Shown piece by piece: positions 15,401 through 30,400 of a DNA stretch of 64,000 nucleotides (position 1 is the first letter of the stretch; each line of letters begins with the position of its first letter). The stretch covers positions 65,099,708 through 65,163,707 of the forward strand of contig CM026387.1 of the NCBI GenBank assembly GCA_014843695.1, in the 5' to 3' direction. The notes beneath the pieces are model-generated. The model ran no database searches. It worked only from the letters and a program-made list of their open reading frames with translations, and was not told where the DNA came from. Position numbers and translations under genes: made by a program. The DNA comes from Archivesica marissinica (taxonomy: Eukaryota; Mollusca; Bivalvia; Venerida; Vesicomyidae).

Positions 15401-18400
15401 TATATATCGATATTGCGACAATTACATCAATATCGTGACAATTATATCGATACCGCGACAATTATATTGATATTGCGACAATTATATCAATATCTCGACA
15501 ATTATATCGAGACAATTATATCGATATTGCGACAATTATATTGATACTGCGACAATTATATATCGATATTGCGACAATTATATCGATATCGCGACAATTA
15601 TATCGATATCGCGACAATTATATCGATATTGCGACCATTATTTATCGATATTGCGACAATTATATCGATATCGCGACAATTATATCGATATTGCGACCAT
15701 CATTTATCGATATTGCGACAATTATATCGATATCGTGGCAATTATATTGATATTGCGACAATTATATCAATATTGCGACAATTATATCAATACCGTGACA
15801 ATTATATCAATATTGTGACAATTATATCAATATTGCGACAATTATATATCGATATTGCGACAAATATATCGATATCGCGACAATTATATATCAATATTGC
15901 GATAATTATATCGCGACAATTATATCGATATCGCGACAATTATATATCGATATTATGACAATTATATATCGATATTGCGACAATTATATCGATATCGTGG
16001 CAATAATATTGATATTGCGACAATTATATCAATATTGCGACAATTATATCAATACCGCGACAATTATATCAATATTGCGACAATTATATCAATATTGCGA
16101 CAATTATATATCGATATTGCGACAAATATATCGATATCGCGACAATTATATATCAATATTGCGATAATTATATCGCGACAATTATATCGATATCGCGACA
16201 ATTATATATCGATATTATGACAATTATATATCGATATTGCGACAATTATATCAATATCGCGACAATTATATCGATATCACGACAATTATATATCGATATT
16301 GCGACAATTATATCAATATCGAGACAATTATATCGATACCGCGACAATTATATTGATATCGTGACAATTATATCAATATCGCGACAATTATATCGAGACA
16401 ATTATATCGATATCGCGACAATTATATTGATACTGCGACAATTATATATCGATATTGTGACAATCATATCGATATCGCGACAATTATATCGATATCGCGA
16501 CAATTATATCGATATCGCGACAATTATATATCGATATTGCGACAAATATATCGATATCGCGACAATTATATATCAATATTGCGATAATTATATCGCGACA
16601 ATTATATTGATATCGCGACAATTATATATCGATATTATGACAATTATATATCGATATTGCGACAATTATATCAATATCGCGACAATTATATCGATATCGT
16701 GACAATTATATCGATATTGCGACAATTATATCGATATTGCGACAATTATATATCGATATTGCGACAATTATATCAATATCGAGACAATTATATCGATACC
16801 GCGACAATTATATTGATATTATGACAATTATATCAATATCGCGACAATTATATCGAGACAATTATATCGATATCGCGACAATTATATTGATACTGCGACA
16901 ATTATATATCGATATTGTGACAATCATATCGATATCGCGACAATTATATCGATATCGCGACAATTATATCGATATCGCGACAATTATATATCGATATTGC
17001 GACAAATATATCGATATCGCGACAATTATATATCAATATTGCGATAATTATATCGATATCGCGACAATTATATCGATATTGCGACAATTATATCGATATT
17101 GCGACAATTATATATCGATATTGCGACAATTATATCAATATCGAGACAATTATATCGATACCGCGACAATTATATTGATATTGCGACAATTATATCAATA
17201 TCGCGACAATTATATCGAGACAATTATATCGATATCGCGACAATTATATTGATACTGCGACAATTATATATCGATATTGTGACAATTATATATCGATATT
17301 GCGACAATTATATCGATACCGCGACAATTATATCGATATCGCGACAATTATATCGATATTGCGACAATTATATATCGATATTGTGTCAACTATATCGTGA
17401 CAATAATATCGATATCGCGACAATTATATCAATATCGCGACAATAATATCAATATCGCGACAATTATATCGATATCGCGACAATTATATCGATATCGCGA
17501 CAATTATATCGATATCACGACAGTTATATTGATATAGCGGCAATTATATCGATATCACGGCAATTATATCGATATCGTGACAATTATATCAATATCGTGA
17601 CAATTATATCAATATCGCGACAATTATATCGATACCGCGATAATTTTATCGATATCGCTACAATTATATCGATATCACGACAATTATATCGATTTCGCGA
17701 CAATTATATCCCGATAATTATATCGATATCACTACAATAATATCGATATCGCAACAATTTTATCGATATTTCCTCTACTAGCTGCTTCTTTGAATCACAT
17801 TACCACAGTATCAGCATGTATAAATTGGAAAAAATAGTTTTCTGTTTGCCAGTATACTTTTGAGCTTAGTTTATACAAATTTATTTTAGCTTGATTGCGA
17901 AACAAGTTCTTTCAACTTATATTAATCACTCTCAAGACCTCATTCATGATGGAATCCATCGCCACGAGGGAGAGAGAAGAGGCAACGTGGAATTTAAATG
18001 CCTTGCCTAAGGGCACAATCGTAACGGCTCCAGCGGGGCTCGAACTCCGGACCTTTCGCACCTTTTGAGCTTTATCCCATCTCAAGGCAATAAGTATGGT
18101 GCACCCATATGCCGTTGTAAATCCCTTCTGATGATCAAACAACTCCATGCAAAGAATCAACACGATACTTTTAATTACTCTATGCTGCTAGTGAAAATTT
18201 AACATTTTATTGATTCAAACAGTTCAACAAATCAAGCATGAACACAACCTAAATGTCGAATGTGCAAAAAGCCAGCTGTCATGCCGTGACCAATCAGAAT
18301 GCTTCATGGTTGTATTACACATGTATACATACATAGAGAATATTAGGTTACTGTCTTATAAATTTTAATTTATTAGGCGAGTCGGAGAAAAAATACAAGG

Positions 18401-21400
18401 CTCGACAGTGCCTCGCCAAAGCTATTTTTCTCCGACTCGCCTAATAAATTAAAATTTATAAGACAGTAACCTAATATTCTATTTATCCTACATTCTGAGT
18501 GTGCACCCGACACAAAAACAAACAAATTAGCCATGACAGCTTACAAACTCTTTTTGTTTATTTACAAACCGTAATCTGGGCCATAAAAGTAGTCCGTTAC
18601 GAAAGCTTTATTAGGCACTGACTAATAAAGCAAAATTTATTAGGCAGGCCGTTTTTGTACGTTATTTCGCATGAAGGTTGGATAAAAGAAAATATGTGAT
18701 GGCTGTATTAACTGAATACAAGCAAAATTATGTGATAAATATAATTATCGTATGTAGATATATCATATTTTATTTTATTCTTACTTTTTGGTATAATGTG
18801 CCATATCAAAGCCAATGTAGAGCATCTGTTTGTCTGGAGGTAGGAACTGGTTGAGGTATGACTTGCATTCCTTATATTCATCGCACAGTTGACTCTCGTG
18901 TCGACGTTTCTCCCGTCTCTGAAATATGTGTGCAATAACTAGAACTGAACATATGTACAGTAACTGAACATATATGCAATAACTGAACATATCTGCTAGA
19001 ATTATAACTGAACATATATGTAATAACTGAACATATATGCTAGAATTAAAACTGAACATATATGTAATAACTGAACATATATGCTAGAATTATAACTGAA
19101 CATATATGTAATAACTGAACATATATGCTAGAATTATAACTGAACATATATGTAATAACTGAACATATATGCTAGAATTATAATTGAACATATATGTAAC
19201 AACTGAACACATATGCAATAACTGAACATATATGCTAGAATTATAACTGAACATATATGTAATAACTGAACATATATGCTAGAATTATAATTGAACATAT
19301 ATGTAACAACTGAACACATATGCAATAACTGAACATATATGCAATAACTGAACATATATGCAATAACTGAACACATATGTAATAACTGAACATATATGCT
19401 AGAATTATAACTGAACATATATGTAATAACTGAACATATCTGCTAGAATTATAACTGAACATATATGTAATAACTGAACATATATGCTAGAATTAAAACT
19501 GAACATATATGCAATAACTGAACATATATGCTAGAATTATAATTGAACATATATGTAACAACTGAACATATATGCTAGAATTATAATTGAACATATATGT
19601 AACAACTGAACACATATGCAATAACTGAACATATATGCAATAACTGAACATATATGCAATAACTGAACACATATGCTAGAATTATAATTGAACATATATG
19701 CAATAACTGAACATATATGCAATAACTGAACATATCTGCTAGAATTATAACTGAACACATATGTAATAACTGAACATATATGCTAGAATTATAACTGAAC
19801 ATATATGCAATAACTGAACACATGTAATAACTGAACATATCTGCTAGAATTATAACGGAACACATATGTAATAACTGAACATATATGCTAGAATTATAAC
19901 TGAACATATATGCAATAACTGAACACATATGTAATAACTGAACATATCTGCTAGAATTATAACTGAACATATATGCAATAACTGAACATATATGCTAGCA
20001 TTATAACTGAACATATATGCAATAACTGAACATATCTGCTAGAATTATAACTGAACATATATGCAATAACTGAACATATATGCTAGCATTATAACTGAAC
20101 ATATATGCAATAACTGAACATATCTGCTAGAATTATAACTGAACACATATGCAATAACTGAACATATATGCTAGCATTGTAACTGAACATATATGCAATA
20201 ACTGAACACATATGTAATAACTGAACATATCTGCTAGAATTATAACTGAACACCTATGTAATAACTGAACATATATGCTAGAATTATAACTGAACATATA
20301 TGCAATAACTGAACATATATGCTAGAATTATAACTGAACAGATATGTAATAACTGAACACATATGCAATAAATATAACAGAACATAACACATATATGCAA
20401 TAATTATAACAGAATATATGTACAATAACTGAACACATATGCAATAACTATAACAAAACATAACACATATGCAATAATTATAACAGAATATATGTACAAT
20501 AACTGAACACATATGCAATAACTATAACAGAACATAACACATATGCAATAATTATAACATAATATATGTACAATAACTGAACACATATGCAATAATTATA
20601 ACAGAATATATGTACAATAACTGAACACATATGCAATAATTATAACAGAATATATGTACAATAACTGAACACATATGCAATAACTATAACAAAACATAAC
20701 ACATATGCAATAATTATAACAGAATATATGTACAATAACTGAACACATATGCAATAACTATAACAGAACATAACACATATGCAATAATTATAACATAATA
20801 TATGTACAATAACTGAACACATATGCAATAATTATAACAGAATATATGTACAATAACTGAACACATATGCAATAATTATAACAGAATATATGTACAATAA
20901 CTGAACACATATGCAATAATTATAACAGAACATAACACATATGCAATAGGTATAACAGAATATATGTACAATAACTGAACACATATGCAATAACTATAAC
21001 AGAACATAACACATATGCAATAATTATAACATACTATATGTACAATAACTGAACACATATGCAATAATTATAACAGAATATATGTACAATAACTGAACAC
21101 ATATGCAATAATTATAACAGAATATATGTACAATAACTGAACACATATGCAATAACTATAACAGAACATAACACATATGCAATAATTATAACAGAATATA
21201 TGTACAATAACTGAACACATATGCAATAACTATAACAGAATATATGTACAATAACTGAACACATATGCAATAACTATAACAGACCATAACATATATGCAA
21301 TAAATATAACAGAATATATGTACAATAACTGAACACATATGCAATAATAATAACAGAACATAACATATATGCAATAATTATAACAGAATATATGTACAAT

Positions 21401-24400
21401 AACTATAACTGAGCATATGTACAATAACCCAAATACAATAACTGAACAATTACATTATGTGCATTATGTACATTTTTCTGCAGTATAGTGATAAACGTTG
21501 AACAAAAATGTTGTAACCAATAATGCTGTAGGACTAGGAACTTTGAAAATATACTCTGTACAATTATGATATCTGTACCTGTTACAGTGTACGGCCTGTT
21601 GCACCTTCACACACTGGAGAGAGCCACTTAGTCACTATGTAGGGCAGACTTGAACCCTTGTATTGTCTCTGCGCAGACCACCCTATTGTTCAGATGGTTC
21701 CACCCACGAACAATTTTCACAAAGAATGAGTTTCTTAATATATCAAGAGATATTATTGTCGAGTACGAAATTTGCTGTTGATTAAACCATTTGCTCCTTC
21801 TAGATCTTCATTTTGAGGAAGCGCACTATTGCGTCATTAGGATTGTATTATTTAATCCATTTCAACAAAATAGTATTAAAATACACAATATGACCATTAA
21901 ATACAACATATTTTATACTGGGCCAGTGCATCTAACTGGACAACATTGTCCATGAAAATTGTTTTTGTTTTATGGAGAAATGGGGCCATGAGGGGGGGGG
22001 GGGCGAAGTCAGGGTCCCTAGGGGCGACTATTTCGCCAAAGTCACACTCTAGAATGAGCCCTGCAATATACAATCTTACCTTGACAAGGTTGAGCAATAA
22101 CAGAGGTGATCCATATCTATGTAAGCATTTGTTGAAGTGCATTCCGGCTGTATGGAAGTATGGGTCTCGTTGATCCACTGAAATAATTGACAGTAATACG
22201 TTAATAAATAGTAACGTTACAATTTGTGACGCGGTGGTCGTGTCGTTGTGAATGGTAGTCGGACAGTAACACGTTAATAAATAATAATGTTACAATTTGT
22301 GACGCGGTGGTCGTGTCATTGTGAATGGTAGTCGGACAGTAACACGTTAATAAATAGTAACGCTACAATTTGTGACGCAGTGGTTGTGTCGTTGTGAATG
22401 GTAGTCGGACAGTAACACGTTAATAAATAATAACGTTACAATTTGTGACGCGGTGGTCATGTTGTGAATGGTAGTCGGACAGTAACACGTTAATAAATAA
22501 TAACGTTACAATTTGTGATGTGGTGGTCGTGTCGTTGTGAATGGTAGTCGGACAGTAACACGTTAATAAATAATAACGTTACAATTTGTGACGAGGTGGT
22601 CGTGTCGTTGTGAATGGTAGTCGGACAGTAACACGTTAATAAATAATAATGTTACAATTTGTGACGTGGTGGTCGTGTCGTTGTGAATGGTAGTCGGACA
22701 GTAACACGTTAATAAATAGTAACGTTACAATTTGTGACGCGGTGGTCATGTTGTGAATGGTAGTCGGACAGTAACACGTTAATAAATAATAACGTTACAA
22801 TTTGTGACGAGGTGGTCGTGTCGTTGTGAATGGTAGTCGGACAGTAACACGTTAATAAATAATAACGTTACAATTTGTGACGAGGTGGTCGTGTCGTTGT
22901 GAATGGTAGTCGGACAGTAACACGTTAATAAATAGTAACGTTACAATTTGTGATGCGGTGGTCGTGTGGTTGTGAATGGTAGTTGGACAGTAATACGTTA
23001 ATAAATAGTAACGCTACAATTTGTGATGCGGTGGTCATGTCGTGAATGGTAGTCGGACAGTAACACGTTAATAAATAGTAATGTTACAATTTGTGATGTG
23101 GTATTGCATACTGGTTTTTGGCAAGATTGTGTAATATTATATTGCATACTGGTTTTTGACAAGATTGTGTAATATTATATTGTATACTGGTTTTTGGCAA
23201 GATTGTGTAATATTATATTGCATACTGGTTCTTGGCAAGATAGTGTAATGTTATATTGCATACTGGTTTTTGACAAGATTGTGTAATCTTATAATGTATA
23301 CTGGTTTTGACAAGATTGTGTAATATTATATTGTATACTGGTTTTGACAAGATTGTGTAATATTATAATGCATACTGGTTTTTGACAAGATTGTGTAATA
23401 TTATAATGCATACTGGTTTTTGACAAGATTGTGTAATATTATAGTTATTATTATATTATCGGGTCCAAAACTTCCGTTCGGTGACGAGTTTACATCAGGC
23501 CGAGTTACTTTTTTTTAGTTGTGTCGTAATAAATGTAATCCCCACATTGTCGGAGTCGGGTTATTCGATAATATTATTGTTTCTGTACGAGTCCGTATGA
23601 TAGACCATATGAGTAGGAAAACTATATTTCCAGTTGGGTAATTATATAGTATATATAAATAACTGGAAATACATCTTTTCAACAAATACTTCCATCCAGT
23701 TAGTCCATGGTGGTCACAAGAGTATAATAGTATAGGCCTATTTACTTGTTCTACATATATGTTGAAGCAATTTATATATTTTATAACGTATATGCAGGAC
23801 TAGTGATACTTGGCGCAGGACGAGTGGACATTTTTGGGTTTTGGGTACTGATCCTGCAGGACGAGTGTGAAATTTGAAAATGTTCGTCCCCTGGCTATGT
23901 CACTATTTTAATATAAATTCTGCATTGCATAACTGGTTTTGTCACACGTTTATAACAATTTCTTACATTGTATAACTGGTTTTGTCACACGTTTATAACA
24001 ATTTCTTACATTGTATAACTGGTTTTGTCACACGTTTATAACGATTTCTTACATTGTATAACTGGTTTTGTCACACGTTTATAATGATTTCTTACATTGT
24101 ATAACTGGTTTTGTCACACGTTTATAACGATTTCTTACATTGTATAACTGGTTTTGTCACACATTTATAACAATTTCTTACATTGTATAACTGGTTTTGT
24201 CACATGTTTATAATGATTTCTTACATTGTATAACTGGTTTTGTCACATGTTTATAATGATTTCTTACATTGTATAACTGGTTTTGTCACACATTTATAAT
24301 GATTTCTTACATTGTATAACTGGTTTTGTCACACGTTTATAACGATTTCTTACATTGTATAACTGGTTTTGTCACACGTTTATAATGATTTCTTACATTG

Positions 24401-27400
24401 TATAACTGGTTTTGTCACACGTTTATAACGATTTCTTACATTGTATAACTGGTTTTGTCACACATTTATAACAATTTCTTACATTGTATAACTGGTTTTG
24501 TCACATGTTTATAATGATTTCTTACATTGTATAACTGGTTTTGTCACATGTTTATAATGATTTCTTACATTGTATAACTGGTTTTGTCACACATTTATAA
24601 TGATTTCTTACATTGTATAACTGGTTTTGTCACACATTTATAATGATTTCTTACATTGTATAACTGGTTTTGTCACACGTTTATAACGATTTCTTACATT
24701 GTATAACTGGTTTTGTCACACGTTTATAACGATTTCTTACATTGTATAACTGGTTTTGTCACACGTTTATAACGATTTTTTACATTGTATAACTGGTTTT
24801 GTCACAGGTTTATAATGATTTCTTACATTGTATGACTGGTTTTGTCACAGGTTTATAATGATTTCTTACATTGTATAACTGGTTTTGTCACACATTTATA
24901 ATGATTTCTTACATTGTATAACTGGTTTTGTCACACGTTTATAATGATTTCTTACATTGTATAACTGGTTTTGTCACACGTTTATAATGATTTCTTACAT
25001 TGTATAACTGGTTTTGTCGCACGTTTATAATGATTTCTTACATTGTATAACTGGTTTTGTCACAGGTTTATAATGATTTCTTACATTGTATAACTGGTTT
25101 TGTCACACGTTTATAATGATTTCTTACATTGCATAACTGGTTTTGTCACACGTTTATAATGATTTCTTACATTGTATAACTGGTTTTGTCACACGTTTAT
25201 AACAATTTCTTACATTGTATAACTGGTTTTGTCACACGTTTATAATGATTTCTTACATTGTATAACTGGTTTTGTCACACATTTATAATGATTTCTTACA
25301 TTGTATAACTGGTTTGTCACATGTTTATAATGATTTCTTACATTGTATAACTGGTTTTGTCACACATTTATAATGATTTCTTACATTGTATAACTGGTTT
25401 TGTCACACATTTATAATGATTTCTTACATTGTATAACTGGTTTTGTCACACGTTTATAATGATTTCTTACATTGTATAACTGGTTTTGTCACACATTTAT
25501 AATGATTTCTTACATTGTATAACTGGTTTTGTCGCACGTTTATAATGATTTCTTACATTGTATAACTGGTTTTGTCACACGTTTATAATGATTTCTTACA
25601 TTGTATAACTGGTTTTGTCACACGTTTATAATGATTTCTTACATTGCATAACTGGTTTTGTCACACGTTTATAATGATTTCTTACATTGTATAACTGGTT
25701 TTGTCACACGTTTATAACAATTTCTTACATTGTATAACTGGTTTTGTCACACGTTTATAATGATTTCTTACATTGTATAACTGGTTTTGTCACACGTTTA
25801 TAATGATTTCTTACATTGTATAACTGGTTTTGTCACACATTTATAATGATTTCTTACCTTGTATAACTAGTTTTGTCACACATTTATAACGATTTCTTAC
25901 ATTGCATAACTGGTTATGTCACACATTTATAATGATTTCTTACATTGTATAACTGGTTTTGTCACACATTTATAATGATTTCTTACATTGTATAACTGGT
26001 TTTGTCACATGTTTATAATGATTTCTTACATTGTATAACTGGTTTTGTCACACATTTATAATGATTTCTTACATTGTATAACTGGTTTTGTCACACATTT
26101 ATAATGATTTCTTACATTGTATAACTGGTTTTGTCACACGTTTATAATGATTTCTTACATTGTATAACTGGTTTTGTCACACATTTATAATGATTTCTTA
26201 CATTGTATAACTGGTTTTGTCGCACGTTTATAATGATTTCTTACATTGTATAACTGGTTTTGTCACAGGTTTATAATGATTTCTTACATTGTATAACTGG
26301 TTTTGTCACACGTTTATAATGATTTCTTACATTGCATAACTGGTTTTGTCACACGTTTATAATGATTTCTTACATTGTATAACTGGTTTTGTCACACGTT
26401 TATAATGATTTCTTACATTGTATAACTGGTTTTGTCACACGTTTATAATGATTTCTTACATTGTATAACTGGTTTTGTCACACATTTATAATGATTTCTT
26501 ACATTGTATAACTGGTTTTGTCGCACGTTTATAATGATTTATTACATTGTATAACTGGTTTTGTCACATGTTTATAATGATTTCTTACATTGTATAACTG
26601 GTTTTGTCACACATTTATAATGATTTCTTACATTGTATAACTGGTTTTGTCACACATTTATAATGATTTCTTACATTGTATAACTGGTTTTGTCACACGT
26701 TTATAACGATTTCTTACATTGTATAACTGGTTTTGTCACACGTTTATAATGATTTCTTACATTGTATAACTGGTTTTGTCACACGTTTATAATGATTTCT
26801 TACATTGTATAACTGGTTTTGTCGTACGTTTATAATGATTTCTTACATTGTATACTGGTTTTGTTACAGGTTTATAATGATTTCTTACATTGTATAACTG
26901 GTTTTGTCACAGGTTTATAATGATTTCTTACATTGTATAACTGGTTTTGTCACACATTTATAATGATTTCTTACATTGTATAACTGGTTTTGTCACACGT
27001 TTATAATGATTTCTTACATTGTATAACTGGTTTTGTCGCACATTTATAATGATTTCTTACATTGTATAACTGGTTTTGTCACACGTTTATAACGATTTCT
27101 TACATTGTATAACTGGTTTTGTCACACGTTTATAATGATTTCTTACATTGTATAACTGGTTTTGTCACACGTTTATAATGATTTCTTACATTGTATAACT
27201 GGTTTTGTCACAGGTTTATAATGATTTCTTACATTGTATAACTGGTTTTGTCACACGTTTATAATGATTTCTTACATTGTATAACTGGTTTTGTCACACA
27301 TTTATAATGATTTCTTACATTGTATAACTGGTTTTGTCACACGTTTATAACGATTTCTTACATTGTATAACTGGTTTTGTCACACGTTTATAATGATTTC

Positions 27401-30400
27401 TTACATTGTATAACTGGTTTTGTCACACGTTTATAATGATTTCTTACATTGTATAACTGGTTTTGTCACAGGTTTATAATGATTTCTTACATTGTATAAC
27501 TGGTTTTGTCACACGTTTATAATGATTTCTTACATTGTATAACTGGTTTTGTCACACATTTATAATGATTTCTTACATTGTATAACTGGTTTTGTCACAC
27601 ATTTATAACGATTTCTTACATTGTATAACTGGTTTTGTCACACGTTTATAACAATTTTTTACATTGTATAACTGGTTTTGTCACAGGTTTATAATGATTT
27701 CTTACATTGTATAACTGGTTTTGTCACAGGTTTATAATGATTTCTTACATTGTATAACTGGTTTTGTCACACATTTATAATGATTTCTTACATTGTATAA
27801 CTGGTTTTGTCACACGTTTATAACGATTTCTTACATTGTATAACTGGTTTTGTCACACGTTTATAACGATTTTTTACATTGTATAACTGGTTTTGTCACA
27901 GGTTTATAATGATTTCTTACATTGTATGACTGGTTTTGTCACAGGTTTATAATGATTTCTTACATTGTATAACTGGTTTTGTCACAGGTTTATAATGATT
28001 TCTTACATTGTATAACTGGTTTTGGCACCATGTTGGAGATATCCTGTGACCAGTACACTGGTATAGACCCCCTCATCTGTACAAACGATGCAATCTTGCA
28101 CTTATGTAGATGTGTAGTTGAGGTATCATACACGATCTGTTCAGTCTCAACTTCATTCGCTACAGCACCCTGTATGTCAGTGAAATAAAAGTCTGTACAT
28201 TGGTTTATTCACTAAGTGTTTTATTTTCATTCAAATGAAACATAAATATAGGATGTTACATGAGTGAGGATATGAAGTAAAGAACTTGTACTAAGGAAGT
28301 CATGATAGCGCAGTGGTAGCACGTTTGCTTCAAGTGCGAAAGGCCTGGAGTTCGAACCTCGCTGGAGCCGTTACGGTTGTGCCCCTAGGCAAGGCATTTA
28401 AATTCCACACTGCCTCTTCTCTCTCCCTCGTGGCGATGGATTCCATCAGGAATGAGGTCTCGAGAGTGATTAATATCAGTTATAAGAACTTGTTCGAGCT
28501 AAAATAAATTTGTATAATAATAATACTAAATGTTAGGTATGTCAATGGATATAATGGGAGTAGAAACCGTAAATAAAATATGAAAGAATGAAACTAAAAC
28601 ATGGGACGTTAAACCGAGGTGTCGGTGCTTTACACCGTGCACGTAAAAGAACCAGAGGAGATTCTGGAATGGGTCTCTGTCTGTATCAGGCACTATCCTC
28701 CAAAATCGAAAATAACTAATCTCTTCAGGAGGCGTCGCTCATATGGGCAACCGGTAGCGACGATAAATAAACGTAAAAAGCTAAAACAGATCTAAAACAT
28801 GTACATGTATTTTAATCTTATTACCTTAGTGGCACTAATAGTATATTTGCAGGTACACACCAAGTATGGGTGGGTTGGGTTAACTGACTGCCTTGGGTGG
28901 TGTGGTGGCATACTTGCTTGAGGGAATTGCAGTTCATGCATTCTGGGACATTTCATGACTTTTCCACGACCGCTAGGACACGTTTTTGAAATGGATGAAC
29001 CAATATTTGTGCGGATGATGAAAGGATGTTGTACGGCATATCAAATTTGCACGGAACTTTCCTTAACCCATTCAACACCAAGTAACTGAAATGGACTGGT
29101 CCATGATCAGTTTTTAGACCAATAAATTAATACGAAAATTACATTTGGACCAGTTCATTTATCAAAATGGGTAATTTTGTCTAAAATAGTAATATTACTG
29201 GCAAAAAGTGCAGATCCTGATGAGACGGCTCGTCACGAGCCGGCTCATCTGGATCTACACTTTTTGTAAGCCTATTTAGAGGTATGTGGTGTTGAAAGGG
29301 TTAATTGAACAAGAATCCAAATTCCATGACTATCAATGACCTTTTCAGAAAAGGAGGAAAATTCCAGGACATTTAAAATGACCTTTTCAGAAAAGGAGGC
29401 AAATTCCATGATTTCTAGACATGCCATCATTTTTCCATATTCCATGACTTTCTTGGAATTAAAGGACCTGTGGGAACTCAGGCCATTATAGGGGAAAGGC
29501 TGAGAGATCATGGATGCCTGCATCCACTAGTACAATTGTAATGATCAAAATGCCATAAGTTAAATGTAGAAATCTGCTGCACACAAAGGGATCTTACCTG
29601 ACTGTTGGCACCTCTTTTGAGAAATCTTGTACCCGCAAACTCATTGGATCTCCTGGCTATAAGTGTGATATACACAGACTTGCCAAATATATACAGATCT
29701 TCATAATCGTTATGGAATCAATTATTCTAAATATCTACAGATCTTAAACCAAATATTCTAAATATATACAGATCTTAAACCAATTATTCTAAATATCTAC
29801 AGATCTTAAACATTGTTACGGAATCAATTATTCTAAATATCTACAGATCTTAAACATTGTTACGGAATCAATTATTCTAAATATCTACAGATCTTAAACA
29901 TTGTTACGATATCAAATATTCTAAATATCTACAGATCTTAAACATTGTTACGGAATCAATTATTCTAAATATCTACAGATCTTAAACATTGTTACGATAT
30001 CAAATATTCTAAATATCTACAGATCTTAAACATTGTTACGATATCAAATATTCTAAATATCTACAGATCTTAAACATTGTTACGATATCAAATATTCTAA
30101 ATATCTACAGATCTTAAACATTGTTACGATATCAAATATTCTAAATATCTACAGATCTTAAACATTGTTACGATATCAAATATTCTAAATATCTACAGAT
30201 CTTAAACATTGTTACGGAATCAATTATTCTAAATATCTACAGATCTTAAACATTGTTACGATATCAAATATTCTAAATATCTACAGATCTTAAACATTGT
30301 TACGATATCAAATATTCTAAATATCTACAGATCTTAAACATTGTTACGATATCAAATATTCTAAATATCTACAGATCTTAAACATTGTTACGATATCAAA

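Noticed and set aside
11809..17446. Overlapping frames of [11 protein letters not shown] type
   Set aside because: Product of the short tandem unit; many frames open in parallel, with no domain and no gene structure.
18781..21424. Cysteine/tyrosine-rich repeat ORFs on the minus strand
   Set aside because: Array translation; only the end at 18785-18918 is real coding sequence (FIG4 exon 11).
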